64,000 nucleotides of DNA, from NCBI GenBank assembly GCA_017745295.1, contig JAGHZR010000006.1, forward strand, positions 1 through 64,000, given 5' to 3'. The DNA is from Novosphingobium sp. Its GTDB lineage: Bacteria > Pseudomonadota > Alphaproteobacteria > Sphingomonadales > Sphingomonadaceae. The notes beneath the pieces were generated by a model. The model ran no database searches. It was not told the DNA's origin and worked only from the letters and a program-made list of their open reading frames with translations. Positions 8,441 through 16,790 of this stretch are shown here, piece by piece. The translations under genes and the position numbers were made by a program. Position 1 is the stretch's first letter, and every line of letters begins with the position of its first letter.

Positions 8441-9438
8441 CAGTTGGCTCCCTCGGCCTGCGCGAGCAGGCGTTCGAACATCAGGTGCTGGCGGCGGACC
8501 TGCTCGCGGCTATCGACCGCCTGCACGTCCTGAATCCAGCGGTTTCCTTCATATTCGCTGGACAGGTAGCCGTTCCAGCCGCCCTCGATCAGCGCCGGAA
8601 TGACTTCGCCATAGGCGATCGAGGGATCGACAAGATTTTCGTCGACCTCGTAGAACTTGGCCTGGATATGGCGGAAATAGGGAATGTAATCCTTGATCCG
8701 CTTCGGATTGGAGTAGGGCGTATGGCGCAGCATCTCGGCCATGCCGATCTCTGCCTTGTTGCCCTGCATCTTCACGGCGACTTCGTAGATGGTGTATTCC
8801 GCCATGATCTTTTCCTCGTGCTGCTGCACGATGAAGTCGGCCACTTCGGGCCGGGCACCCTGGCGGATGAAACGGTCGCGCCAGACGGGCGGGTAGTGCT
8901 TGTTGAAGATGCCCATGTCGGGCAGCAGTCCCAAGTGCCCGGTGCCGAGCCGGTCGGCGACTTCGACGGTGCGCAGGATCCAGGCATGTTCCATGTGCCA
9001 GGGCGCATGGACTTCGACGCCCATGTGAACGTCGAGTTCCTCGGCGTATGGCACGCACTTTTCCAGGATGTCGGGACGAACGAAGACCAGGATCCGCATG
9101 TTGCGGATACCCAGGCGGTTGCAGAGCCTGAGATCGCGCAGGATGGATTCGACCTGCTCCTCGTCCGTCATCGGGCGGTCCTTGCGGACTTTGGTGTCCA
9201 GGAACATGTCGTAGCAAGTCAACTCGACACCGTGCTTCGCGGCAGTGTCCTTCCACCAGGCGACATCGGCGTCGGAAATGTGCGGGAAGCCCGGCATGTT
9301 CTGCTCGGGCAGGACCTCGACACCGGTGGCGCCGATCGATGCGGCGAAGGCGAAACAGTCCTCGATGGTCATCTGGCCCAGGAAAAGTTCTTCCTGAAAG
9401 CTGTAGAGGCTGACGCCTCTCTTGATCTGATGGGGCAA
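8440..9438 (-). CDS. TIM-barrel sugar isomerase/epimerase-like protein, C-glycoside deglycosidase alpha-subunit type (copy 1)
   Basis: A 332-residue protein. The start is assigned to TTG 9438 because AAGGAG lies seven bases upstream and the translation (PHQIKRGVSLYSFQEE) then aligns with the ATG-started paralogue at 21654. Candidate metal ligands at barrel strand ends are Glu in MGVEVHAPWH, Asp in LLPDMGIF, His in YFRHIQAKF and Glu in LSSEYEGNRW. This is the Xyl-isomerase-like TIM-barrel pattern used by 3-keto-glycoside beta-eliminases such as DfgA/DgpB/CarB. Identity to the 21654 copy looks roughly 70 percent by eye. It follows the MFS gene by 26 bases and overlaps the DUF6379 gene, so uptake and cleavage are co-expressed. 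Confidence 0.88.
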   Translation of the reverse strand: MPHQIKRGVSLYSFQEELFLGQMTIEDCFAFAASIGATGVEVLPEQNMPGFPHISDADVAWWKDTAAKHGVELTCYDMFLDTKVRKDRPMTDEEQVESILRDLRLCNRLGIRNMRILVFVRPDILEKCVPYAEELDVHMGVEVHAPWHMEHAWILRTVEVADRLGTGHLGLLPDMGIFNKHYPPVWRDRFIRQGARPEVADFIVQQHEEKIMAEYTIYEVAVKMQGNKAEIGMAEMLRHTPYSNPKRIKDYIPYFRHIQAKFYEVDENLVDPSIAYGEVIPALIEGGWNGYLSSEYEGNRWIQDVQAVDSREQVRRQHLMFERLLAQAEGAN

Positions 9439-9464
9439 CGTAGGCTCCTTGAGATGTGACGAGA

Positions 9465-10673
9465 TCAGGCCGCGACTGCTGTCGGGGCAACGCGGCTGCG
9501 CAAGAAATGAACCAGCGCGACGACGGCGGCGATCAGACCGACGACGCCTGCGCAGACGAAGGCGCCGCGCACCGAGCCGGTGGCATTGCGCGCGAAATTG
9601 ACGAAGAACGGACTGACGAACTGGCCGAGGAAGAACGCGGAGGCCCACATGCCCATGCCGCGGCCGCGATGCTCGAACGGCAGCTTGCTCTGGGCCATCG
9701 AGATCAGCGTCGGCACGGCCATGCCGGCGGCGGCCTGCTGCAGCACCAGCGCAGTGATCATGCCGGTCTTGCCGGGCGCTGCGCCGATGCCGGCAAGGCC
9801 GGCGCCCAGCATGGCGAACAGGATGGTCAGCTGCGCCGCCATCGAGATGCGGCCGGACAGGTAGCCGAACAGCAGCGCGCCGACCGGTACGGAAAGGCTG
9901 GCCATGCCGAAGATGCGGCCAAGCTCGGCGGGAGGCACGGCGCCCAGCTCGTTGAAGGCGAGGCCGCCCTGGATGATCCAGACATAGTAAAGGCAGGAGG
10001 AGAACAGGGTCAGGGCACCGATCGACAGGACCGTGGCCCAGGGAAACGCGCCGACCGGCTCGGTCTTCGTTGCTTCATGGCCGCTGCGGCCGGGCTCGTA
10101 GATGAACAGATACATCGCGATGAACAGCGGCAGCGCGATCAGGTAAACCAGAAACACCCCATTCCAGCGGAATTCCGTCAGGTAGCCCGAAGCGGTGATG
10201 ACGCTCGTGGCCAGTACCGGTCCGGCAATGCCTTGTATCATCAGCCACTTGCGCCGCCCCTTGTCGTCCCAATAGTCGGCGATGAGGGTGTTCACGATTG
10301 TCAGGATCGCGGCTTCGGCAATGCCCAGAACAAGGCGCGAGCCGATGACCGCGTTGATGTCCTCCAGAAAGAACGGCGCGGCCCCGGCGAAGCCGTAGAG
10401 CAAGGTCGCCCCGACCATGAGCGGGCGCCTGCCGAACCGGTCAACCAGAACACCGGCGAAAAGCGCCAGCAGTCCGATCGTCAATCCCGGTGCGGAAACC
10501 AGCAGCGGAACCTTCAATCCGACATTTGGCACATCCTTGAAATGCTGTACGATGGACGGCACCGCGGTCGTCAGCGTCACGATTGCGAGAATCGGCAGGA
10601 ATCCTGCCAAAACCAGCGTGATCCCTTGAGGGGTCCCGGCTTTCCGGGCTATTTCTACGGGTCCACGTTCCAC
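9465..10673 (-). CDS. MFS transporter, probable glycoside/aglycone importer
   Basis: A 402-residue, 12-helix MFS protein. The loop 2-3 signature is GVLVDRFGRRPLMVG near residue 80, followed by LGIAEAAILTIVNTLIADYW and a second-half loop LFGYLSGRISMA. It is the first gene of the leftward operon with the TIM-barrel and DUF6379 genes, so it most likely brings their substrate across the inner membrane. A site related to the TetR operators (10698-10715) lies just upstream. The transport direction and solute are inferred from context only. Confidence 0.9.
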   Translation of the reverse strand: MERGPVEIARKAGTPQGITLVLAGFLPILAIVTLTTAVPSIVQHFKDVPNVGLKVPLLVSAPGLTIGLLALFAGVLVDRFGRRPLMVGATLLYGFAGAAPFFLEDINAVIGSRLVLGIAEAAILTIVNTLIADYWDDKGRRKWLMIQGIAGPVLATSVITASGYLTEFRWNGVFLVYLIALPLFIAMYLFIYEPGRSGHEATKTEPVGAFPWATVLSIGALTLFSSCLYYVWIIQGGLAFNELGAVPPAELGRIFGMASLSVPVGALLFGYLSGRISMAAQLTILFAMLGAGLAGIGAAPGKTGMITALVLQQAAAGMAVPTLISMAQSKLPFEHRGRGMGMWASAFFLGQFVSPFFVNFARNATGSVRGAFVCAGVVGLIAAVVALVHFLRSRVAPTAVAA

Positions 10674-10697
10674 GCTTCGCCTCTCCCAACATTGAAA

Positions 10698-10715
10698 CTA
10701 GAACTATAATTGTGA
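10698..10715. promoter_or_regulatory. Putative TetR operator, site D (weaker)
   Basis: CTAGAACTATAATTGTGA keeps the left half TAGAACTA of site C but has a degraded right half (TTGT instead of TTCT), giving 13 of 18 matches to site C. It sits in the 73-bp divergent gap between the two MFS genes and could control both directions. Confidence 0.5.
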
Positions 10716-10746
10716 TAATGGCTACTCTGTCGATCAGATCGGGTCA

Positions 10747-12210
10747 ATGGGGCAAGCAAACAGGATGTCTTCAAAATACAGCGAAGCCGCGCGGATTTCG
10801 GACTCCGCGCGCCATCGGGCCTTTCTTACGGTGCTGGTCGCATTCGTGCTCGATGTCATGGATTCGACGATCGTCACGGTCGCGATTCCGGATATCCAGA
10901 CGGACATGCACCTCGGCAGCGGGGCAATGCAGTGGTCGGTCGCGGGATATTTCCTGAGCTTTGCGGTTCTGCTGGTCACGGGTGGCAGATTGGGTGACAT
11001 TCACGGGCATCGTCGCATGTTCCTGATCGGGGTGGCCTGCTTTACGCTGGCTTCGGCCGGATGCGGGCTGGCGGTGAATGCCGAGGAGCTTGTCGCGGCC
11101 CGTGTCCTGCAAGGCTGCGCGGCAGCCCTGATGGCACCGCAGGTCATGGCGCTGGTGCAGATCCTCTATTCCCCTACCGAACGCATCGGCAGGCTGGCGT
11201 TCTTCGGCGTTTTGGGCGGGTTGGCGGCGATTGCCGGGCCGATCGCGGGCGGCATCCTCATCAAGGCCGACCTGTTCGGGCTGGGCTGGCGGACGATCTT
11301 CCTGGTAAACCTTCCGCTCGGCGCAATCGGACTGGTTGCGGGATGGCGCTATCTGCCGCGCGAGCGGCCTGCCAAAGGGCCCAGACTGGATTTGGCGGGG
11401 ATAAGTCTGCTGGCGGTTGCCCTGCTGCTCTTGCTTGTCCCGATCATCGATGGACGAGAACGGGGCTGGCCGTTCTGGAGCTTCGCGGCGATGGCGCTGG
11501 CTTTCCCCGCAGGCGGCCTTTTCCTGCTGCAACAGAAGTTGCGCCAGAAGCGGACGGGCGATGCCCTGATGGCGCCGGAACTGTTCCGCAATCGGGGTTA
11601 TAGCATCGGGCTTCTGGCGGCGCTGTCCTTCGCGACCGCCACGGGCGGCTTCTTCATGCCGCTGATGCTGACGCTTCAGAAGGGGCTTGGCTTCTCCGCG
11701 TTTCAGGCGGCCTTGCTGCATATTCCTTTCGCTGGGGGCGTCATGGTGGGCATCGCCGCACTGGGTCGGCGGTTTCTGCCGCGTTTCGGGAAGTATGTGG
11801 TGATCGTCGGCGCGCTGGTGATGGCAGGGGCAGTGCTAGTGCTGGCGCTTTCGCTGGGGACCGGACCACGCCATGTTGCGGCAATGCTTGCTTGTCTCCT
11901 GTTTGCGGGGCTCGGGATGGGGATGGTGTCGGGGCCGCTAACGCCGTTGGCGCTGGCCAGAGTGGACCGCGCCTTTGCGGGCATGGCGAGCGGAGCCTTC
12001 AAGTCGACCCAGCAGATCGGCGGAGCCGTCGGCGCGGCGCTGATCGGCGCATTGTACTTCGCTCACGAGGAAAGCGCCGACTCTTCCGTGTCCGCCATGG
12101 GTTGGGCCGCGCTTGGTGTTGCCGGAGGACTGCTGTGCGTGGCGCTTCTCGCACTTGCAATGCCGCGTTCGCCGTTCCGGGTTGACGAAAACCAAACCGG
12201 AGATAAATAG
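10747..12210 (+). CDS. MFS transporter, DHA2 (EmrB/QacA-like) family, probable exporter
   Basis: A 487-residue protein with about 14 predicted membrane segments. DHA2 features are FVLDVMDSTIVTVAIPDIQ in helix 1, GGRLGDIHGHRRMF in loop 2-3, and the helix 5 motif GGLAAIAGPIAGGIL. An alternative ATG at 10765 would remove six residues, and neither start has a strong ribosome site. DHA2 carriers usually export drugs or aromatic compounds by proton antiport. Here it diverges from the importer/deglycosidase operon and shares its putative operator, so it may relieve aglycone toxicity. The following gene is a decayed TonB receptor. Confidence 0.9.
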   Translation: MGQANRMSSKYSEAARISDSARHRAFLTVLVAFVLDVMDSTIVTVAIPDIQTDMHLGSGAMQWSVAGYFLSFAVLLVTGGRLGDIHGHRRMFLIGVACFTLASAGCGLAVNAEELVAARVLQGCAAALMAPQVMALVQILYSPTERIGRLAFFGVLGGLAAIAGPIAGGILIKADLFGLGWRTIFLVNLPLGAIGLVAGWRYLPRERPAKGPRLDLAGISLLAVALLLLLVPIIDGRERGWPFWSFAAMALAFPAGGLFLLQQKLRQKRTGDALMAPELFRNRGYSIGLLAALSFATATGGFFMPLMLTLQKGLGFSAFQAALLHIPFAGGVMVGIAALGRRFLPRFGKYVVIVGALVMAGAVLVLALSLGTGPRHVAAMLACLLFAGLGMGMVSGPLTPLALARVDRAFAGMASGAFKSTQQIGGAVGAALIGALYFAHEESADSSVSAMGWAALGVAGGLLCVALLALAMPRSPFRVDENQTGDK

Positions 12211-12224
12211 AACTAATATTCTTA
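12207..12224. promoter_or_regulatory. Putative TetR operator, site C
   Basis: ATAGAACTAATATTCTTA overlaps the last bases of the DHA2 gene and lies 41 bases before the start of the TonB-receptor remnant. It matches site A at 14 of 18 positions. A TTGACG hexamer at 12182-12187 could serve as -35, which would place the operator over the -10 region. Confidence 0.65.
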
Positions 12225-12265
12225 GTTGGATTGTAGGCCGCCGTTGGGGAGGGAGAACTTTTGTG

Positions 12266-12612
12266 ATGAAATCCGTGATCCGCGGTCTTATGGCTGGAAC
12301 CGCCATGACGGTCGTAGCTGCTCCGGCATTTGCCCAGGAGCAGTCGTCCCAAGCAGGCAGCACCGGGATCGGCGAAATCGTCGTCACTGCTCAACTTGGC
12401 GGCGGATCGTCAGGATGCGTTCACCCAGACTGACGTCAACCTGGAATGGCAGGCGACCCGGCGGTCGATACACCATTCAGGCCTATGTCCGGAACATCGA
12501 GAACGAGCGCCCCGTCAATTATGCATCGTTCACGGGCAATGGCGTGAATGTGTATAACTTCATTTTCTGCGCTCCCCGGACTTACGGTTTACAGGGACCG
12601 GTGAAGTTCTGA
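12266..12612 (+). pseudogene. TonB-dependent receptor remnant with internal deletion and frameshifts
   Basis: ATG 12266 has a strong GGGGAGGGAG ribosome site and opens a clear signal peptide (MKSVIRGLMAGTAMTVVAAP, cleavage near AFAQ) followed by IGEIVVTAQ, the usual start of a TonB plug. The frame then jumps. Frame 3 continues with QDAFTQTDVNLEWQA and frame 1 with GRYTIQAYVRNIENERPVNY, ending APRTYGLQGPVKF, which is the last strands and C-terminal Phe of a TonB receptor. Several hundred residues of plug and barrel are missing and at least two frameshifts separate the pieces, so no receptor can be made. The intact promoter region with operator site C suggests the loss is fairly recent. Confidence 0.88.
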
Positions 12613-12722
12613 TCCTCGTCGAAGGGGAATTTCAGCGCATCTACTCAAGGATGCACCCTTACCGTTATCCCTTGAACTGTGTGGGATTGCCGCGGCGGGT
12701 AGCATGACATCGGGAGAGAGTA

Positions 12723-13304
12723 ATGACCAGGCGATATCGCACAGCCGGAATTGCGTTCACCTTGGCAATGATCTTGGCATCGCCGCTTCCGGGGCATTGT
12801 GCTGAAGGAGCAAGCCCTGCTGAAATGGTGGCTATTCAACAGAAAGCCATGGCGCGTCTCAACGAGCTTGAAGGGCATTGGGAAGGCACCGGTTCGTTGC
12901 AGGAAGGCGGCTTGGAAGTGCCGCTCACTGTCGAACTGCTTTCAGGAAAGATGCTGGATGGAGCCATGCAACTGATCGAGATTCGCACGCGCGACAGTAA
13001 AGGGAAAGTCCAACTGCATGGCGTGAACAGCATCGTGTACAACACGTTCCAGCATGAGTATGCGATACAGGCTCACGCTGGCGGTTTGTACGGTGACTTT
13101 TCGTTCCGGGTGACTCGGGACGGCTACGTTTGGCAACTGGGGAATGACGATCAGGGGCTGCGCTACACCGGGGTGGTTCATGGTGGGACGTGGACTGAAG
13201 TCACCGAAAAGCTGGGGCCAGGTGGCGTGGTCGAACGAATTTCCGAATTTACCTTGAAGCGGATTAGCCGTTCTGAATGGCCCGGTTCGTGTGTTGCCCA
13301 TTAA
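12723..13304 (+). CDS. Secreted protein of unknown function (DUF1579-like beta-barrel)
   Basis: A 193-residue protein with a signal peptide (MTRRYRTAGIAFTLAMILAS, cleavage near GHCAEG). The mature part starts with an amphipathic helix (AIQQKAMARLNELEGHW) and continues as regularly spaced beta strands, with GHWEGTGSL near residue 53, VNSIVYNTFQHEYAI and YTGVVHGGTWTEV. WxGxG plus repeated strands resembles DUF1579/lipocalin-like proteins, but I do not recognise a specific function. A GAGAG ribosome-like site precedes ATG 12723. It stands alone between the TonB remnant and the convergent DUF3142 gene and has no nearby regulatory motif in common with region 1. Confidence 0.75.
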   Translation: MTRRYRTAGIAFTLAMILASPLPGHCAEGASPAEMVAIQQKAMARLNELEGHWEGTGSLQEGGLEVPLTVELLSGKMLDGAMQLIEIRTRDSKGKVQLHGVNSIVYNTFQHEYAIQAHAGGLYGDFSFRVTRDGYVWQLGNDDQGLRYTGVVHGGTWTEVTEKLGPGGVVERISEFTLKRISRSEWPGSCVAH

Positions 13305-13518
13305 GCTAGGCAGTAAGGATTGATGCAGTTCACCGGGAAGCGGTGGCTTTTGGGCGAAGCGGCCGTTGCTGCGGAGGCTCCAAGCACAGAGCGGAATTGG
13401 AACCAGAGACTTTCGCGCAGGCTGTCAGAAGAAGCCCGACCCGGAAGGCGACCGCAACGATGGCCTTTCCCTTCAAAAGATGAAGATGGCGGCTGCGGAA
13501 CTCCCCGGCATCGATGAC

Positions 13519-14298
13519 CTATCGGCCTGCTGGTCCTGACGTCTGCGCCAGTTCCCGGCGACCCGCTGCGGAACGGGTGAGGAAAACGACATACCCGCGG
13601 AACTGTGGCTGGTTTGCCAGCATGGGCGGAGCCTGCCAGGTGCCGCCTTCCACCAAGGCGACCCGGAAGGGGATGGGGAAGTTCGTCATGCGCCGAAAAT
13701 AGGCTTCGTAGCCCGGAATCGTGCTGCGGCCCTGATAGGTCTGTACAACGACTTCATCGATCACGGATCCGAGTCTGACGAGGTCCTCGGGGTTGCCGTG
13801 AGCGCTCCAGTCCATGAGGCCGGTCACCGAAAGTTGCCAGCGCCGGGGCAGGCGCTGGCGAAGATCAGTCAGGAATTCGGCATAGCGGGCGATCCCGCTC
13901 GTGGCGGCGTCAAAATCGACTTGCAGGCCCATGACCCGGTTTCCCGCCTGATGCCAGCGTTCGAGATCGCCAAGGAGCGCCGCATAGGTCGCCGCGTCCC
14001 AGTCCAGCCGCTCGGTACGCACCACCAGCCAGACCGCTGCTCCGGGCAGGCGCGGCACACCCATGCGCAGTCGGTCGAAGCGGGGTGCCCCGGCTTTGCG
14101 CACTTCTCCATCAAGAAGATAGAGCGTTCGCGGGTGCAGATTTGCAGCCGGCCGCACGCCGGGCCAGAGATAGAAGGCGTCGTGAGCGGCGGGATCGACG
14201 CGCGCTTCCTGACGGGGAGCATCGGGTTTGCAGCCGACCAGGACGATCGGGATCAGCAGGGCCGAAACGAGCGTGCGGGCGTACCGGGGCCTGAACAT
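13519..14298 (-). CDS. DUF3142 lipoprotein
   Basis: A 259-residue protein from ATG 14298. The N-terminus MFRPRYARTLVSALLIPIVL is followed by the lipobox LVGC, so it is a predicted lipoprotein. The body is TIM-barrel-like: DAFYLWPGVR, VVRTERLDWDAATYAALLGD, VMGLQVDFDAATSGIARYAEFL, WQLSVTGLMDW and VDEVVVQTYQGR. These match DUF3142, a family of unknown function related in fold to glycoside-hydrolase-like barrels; the conserved QVDFD acidic pair resembles a glycosidase active-site strand. A longer open frame extends upstream through the neighbouring gene but is out of register with it. The start overlaps that gene's stop (TGATG), marking a two-gene unit. Confidence 0.85.
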   Translation of the reverse strand: MFRPRYARTLVSALLIPIVLVGCKPDAPRQEARVDPAAHDAFYLWPGVRPAANLHPRTLYLLDGEVRKAGAPRFDRLRMGVPRLPGAAVWLVVRTERLDWDAATYAALLGDLERWHQAGNRVMGLQVDFDAATSGIARYAEFLTDLRQRLPRRWQLSVTGLMDWSAHGNPEDLVRLGSVIDEVVVQTYQGRSTIPGYEAYFRRMTNFPIPFRVALVEGGTWQAPPMLANQPQFRGYVVFLTRSAAGRRELAQTSGPAGR

Positions 14299-16424
14299 CA
14301 CCAGTAGTAGCGCAGGTCCTTGGCCCACTGACTGTCGGGATAACGCTGCTTCAGTTCGGTGAACCAGCCCTTGCGGCGGGATTGCGGCGCGGCAGCGGCA
14401 TCCTTTTCCGGATCGTTCCGCGCGGCGCCCAGGCAATCGCTGTAGCCCGAAGGCGCGTAACACATGACGGCGCGGTAGAGCGCATAGGCGCGCAGGTCTG
14501 CGCCTGCGCTGCGGTCGGCGATGACTTCGTTGTAAAGGTCCTCGCGGGATATGGCCCGGCCGGGAACGCCGTCCGGGCCATATCCCAGATAGTCCGCCGT
14601 TGGGCCGGGCCGGAACAGGCGGAACCCGTCGAACCCGTTGAGGCGGTAGAAGTCGCCCAGGCAGAGCTGGGCCTTGCGGTCGCGCGGATTGCGGGCGAGC
14701 GCTGCCGCCGTCCGGTCCAGCGACGGGCAGACGAACTCGTCCCCCCAGGTGCCCTTGCTGAAGAGGCCGACCGGTATCGTCGCCTGATCCGCGAAGGACC
14801 AAAGGCCGGTGCGGTGGTCGGCATCGGCGGGAACGAGCGCCAGGTCCTTGGTGAAATCGCCGTAGGCGCCATGGTTGAGCTGCTTGAACAGCAGGCTGAA
14901 CAGCGCGATGTCCCGCTCGCGCGCGGGGCGGCTGGGGTCCTTCGCGGCGGCGCGCAGGATCGCCGGGGTCGCCCGCGTCTGGAGCAGCAATTCGCGCGTG
15001 GTCGTGTCCGTCACGGGTGAGCCGGGGGCGAAGATATCCGCGAGCTTCGCTCCGCGCTGCCAGCGGGTCGCGAGGCCAAGCTCCACGAGCGGACGCTGGA
15101 ATGCCGATGCGGAGCCGCCCAGCAATTCGCGCCAGAAGCCTGCCTCGTTGGGATCCGATGCCCGGTTCAGCGTCATGCCGCGCAGCACCTGCCGGCTGAA
15201 GGCAAGCGGCGTGTAACGGCTCTCGCGCGCGGCATCGGGCAGGAGGCGCAGGATCGTGGCGGGCTGTTCCTGCGCCTGGAAGGCCCGCGTCGCCAGCAGG
15301 AACCCGTAGAGATCGCCATAGGCGGAGAACTGGTTCTTCTGTAACGCGAGTTCGTCCGCCGGAAGGGGCATGGCTTCGTTGGGGCTGCTGCGCATCCGTT
15401 TGAGATTGCTGATCGTCAGCAGCAGCGGCGTGTTGCCCAGGTTCGCGATGAAGGCATCGGCGCCGTCCTGCTCCAGCAGTTTGCCGTCGATCTCGTTGGC
15501 CAGGGCGGCTGCCGCAGCAGTGTCTCCCGGCCGCGTCGCAAGTTCGTTTTCGAGAAGGCGGGCGAAAGCGGCCTGATCGTTCTCCAGCCAGGCGACGCGG
15601 CGGATCAGACCTTTCGCGGAAGCGGCATAGCGCCCTTTGGGATAGGCCTTGAGGTAATCGGCGATAGCCTCGCGGGCGGAAGTCACGGCTTCGCCGTTTG
15701 CCTTGTCCGGTCCGGCGAAATCGCCGTATTGGTCCACCGCTTCCGCCACTGCGGCGCGCAGGCCGATCCGGATCGGCATGTAACGCGCGGTTTCCGCAAC
15801 CCATCGGCTGCGAGCACCGGTCAGCGCCGAGAACCCGGCGCGGGCGCCCGCCCAGTCCCCTCCATAGAATGCGTCGGCGGCTTTGAGATAGGCGAGATAT
15901 TCCCGTCCCGGAGCGCTGCCAGCAGTAAAACCGCCCCATTCAACGGCGCGGCATCCGACTTGCCCCCGCAGGCGATCGAGACCGCTGCGATCCGCTGCGG
16001 AAAGGCCCTTCTCGGCGGCGAGGGCATCGCGGAAGGCCAGGATACCCTCGGCGCCGATCTGGCAGTTCCCCAGTTCAAACTCGACCTTGCGCTCCGGTCG
16101 CCGTTGGAGCGAGGCCGACAGGCTGTCCCACGAGAAGAAGGTTCGGCCCAGCGCGGTGTCGTACGTGTCGCGGGCGTTGCCTTCCGAGGCGGGCCGGAGG
16201 CTACGCATCAACAGCAGCATGTTGATGCGGGTGTCGTTTCCGGGGCTGAGCATGGCCCGGCCCGCGCAGTCATAGGACGGTGCGGCCAGTCGCCAGTCGG
16301 GTGCGCAGTAACCGGAATCGCCGGAGGCCCAGACGGCAGTCGCAAGGCCGAGTGCCGAAAGCATGGCGCCTGCCAGCAGAATCGTTTTCGCCGGTTTGCG
16401 AAGAAGCGATGCTTTGGCGCTCAT
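14298..16424 (-). CDS. Large periplasmic TPR-type protein of unknown function
   Basis: A 708-residue protein from ATG 16424 with a clear ribosome site (AGGGGATAAGG) and a signal peptide (KTILLAGAMLSALGLATAVW, cleavage near WASG). It is rich in alanine helices arranged like tetratricopeptide or YfiO repeats: FYGGDWAGARAGFSALTG, AIADYLKAYPKGRYAASAKG, QAAFARLLENELATRPGDTAA and, at the C-terminus, RKGWFTELKQRYPDSQWAKD. No enzyme motif is visible. It is paired by overlap with the DUF3142 lipoprotein, so the two probably act together at the envelope, perhaps as scaffold and barrel enzyme. Function unknown. Confidence 0.82.
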   Translation of the reverse strand: MSAKASLLRKPAKTILLAGAMLSALGLATAVWASGDSGYCAPDWRLAAPSYDCAGRAMLSPGNDTRINMLLLMRSLRPASEGNARDTYDTALGRTFFSWDSLSASLQRRPERKVEFELGNCQIGAEGILAFRDALAAEKGLSAADRSGLDRLRGQVGCRAVEWGGFTAGSAPGREYLAYLKAADAFYGGDWAGARAGFSALTGARSRWVAETARYMPIRIGLRAAVAEAVDQYGDFAGPDKANGEAVTSAREAIADYLKAYPKGRYAASAKGLIRRVAWLENDQAAFARLLENELATRPGDTAAAAALANEIDGKLLEQDGADAFIANLGNTPLLLTISNLKRMRSSPNEAMPLPADELALQKNQFSAYGDLYGFLLATRAFQAQEQPATILRLLPDAARESRYTPLAFSRQVLRGMTLNRASDPNEAGFWRELLGGSASAFQRPLVELGLATRWQRGAKLADIFAPGSPVTDTTTRELLLQTRATPAILRAAAKDPSRPARERDIALFSLLFKQLNHGAYGDFTKDLALVPADADHRTGLWSFADQATIPVGLFSKGTWGDEFVCPSLDRTAAALARNPRDRKAQLCLGDFYRLNGFDGFRLFRPGPTADYLGYGPDGVPGRAISREDLYNEVIADRSAGADLRAYALYRAVMCYAPSGYSDCLGAARNDPEKDAAAAPQSRRKGWFTELKQRYPDSQWAKDLRYYW

Positions 16425-16790
16425 GTAAACCTTATCCCCTGTTGTCATTGGGTTGCGATGATCGTGACCTTCCAGAAGGGATACATCCGGTCCATTCCTT
16501 TGTCGACCAAGAGGATGGGACATCGAAGCAAGCGTGGGTGTCATTTTAGCGGCTTGCACACATGCCGTGGGGTTCGGGCTGTTTTATACCAAAATCCAAA
16601 TTCTGGATGATAATTGATTTAAAATATTGATTTGCCAAATACGGATGGGTTGCTCAAATCCGAGCAAAAGCAAGTCCATAATCCGATGAGAGGGGAGAGC
16701 TGCGGCCACATTTGCCGACTTTCATCGCAGGCGCCTGCTACGAGCCGCGCTGCAAAGCGCCCTTACATAAAAATTGCAAGGAACCCACTC
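16425..16790. other. Divergent intergenic region between the TPR gene and the GH106 operon
   Basis: No gene is supported here. About 16580-16645 is strikingly A/T-rich compared with its surroundings (TTTTATACCAAAATCC, then TTGATTTAAAATATTG) and is the most likely promoter region for one or both divergent units. I could not find a copy of the region 1 operator in it. An in-frame ATG at 16686 would extend the GH106 protein upstream, but the signal peptide then begins too late. Confidence 0.5.

Noticed and set aside
13320..13517. 65-codon rightward open frame
   Set aside because: Low-complexity Arg-rich translation and no ribosome site or neighbour in an operon.
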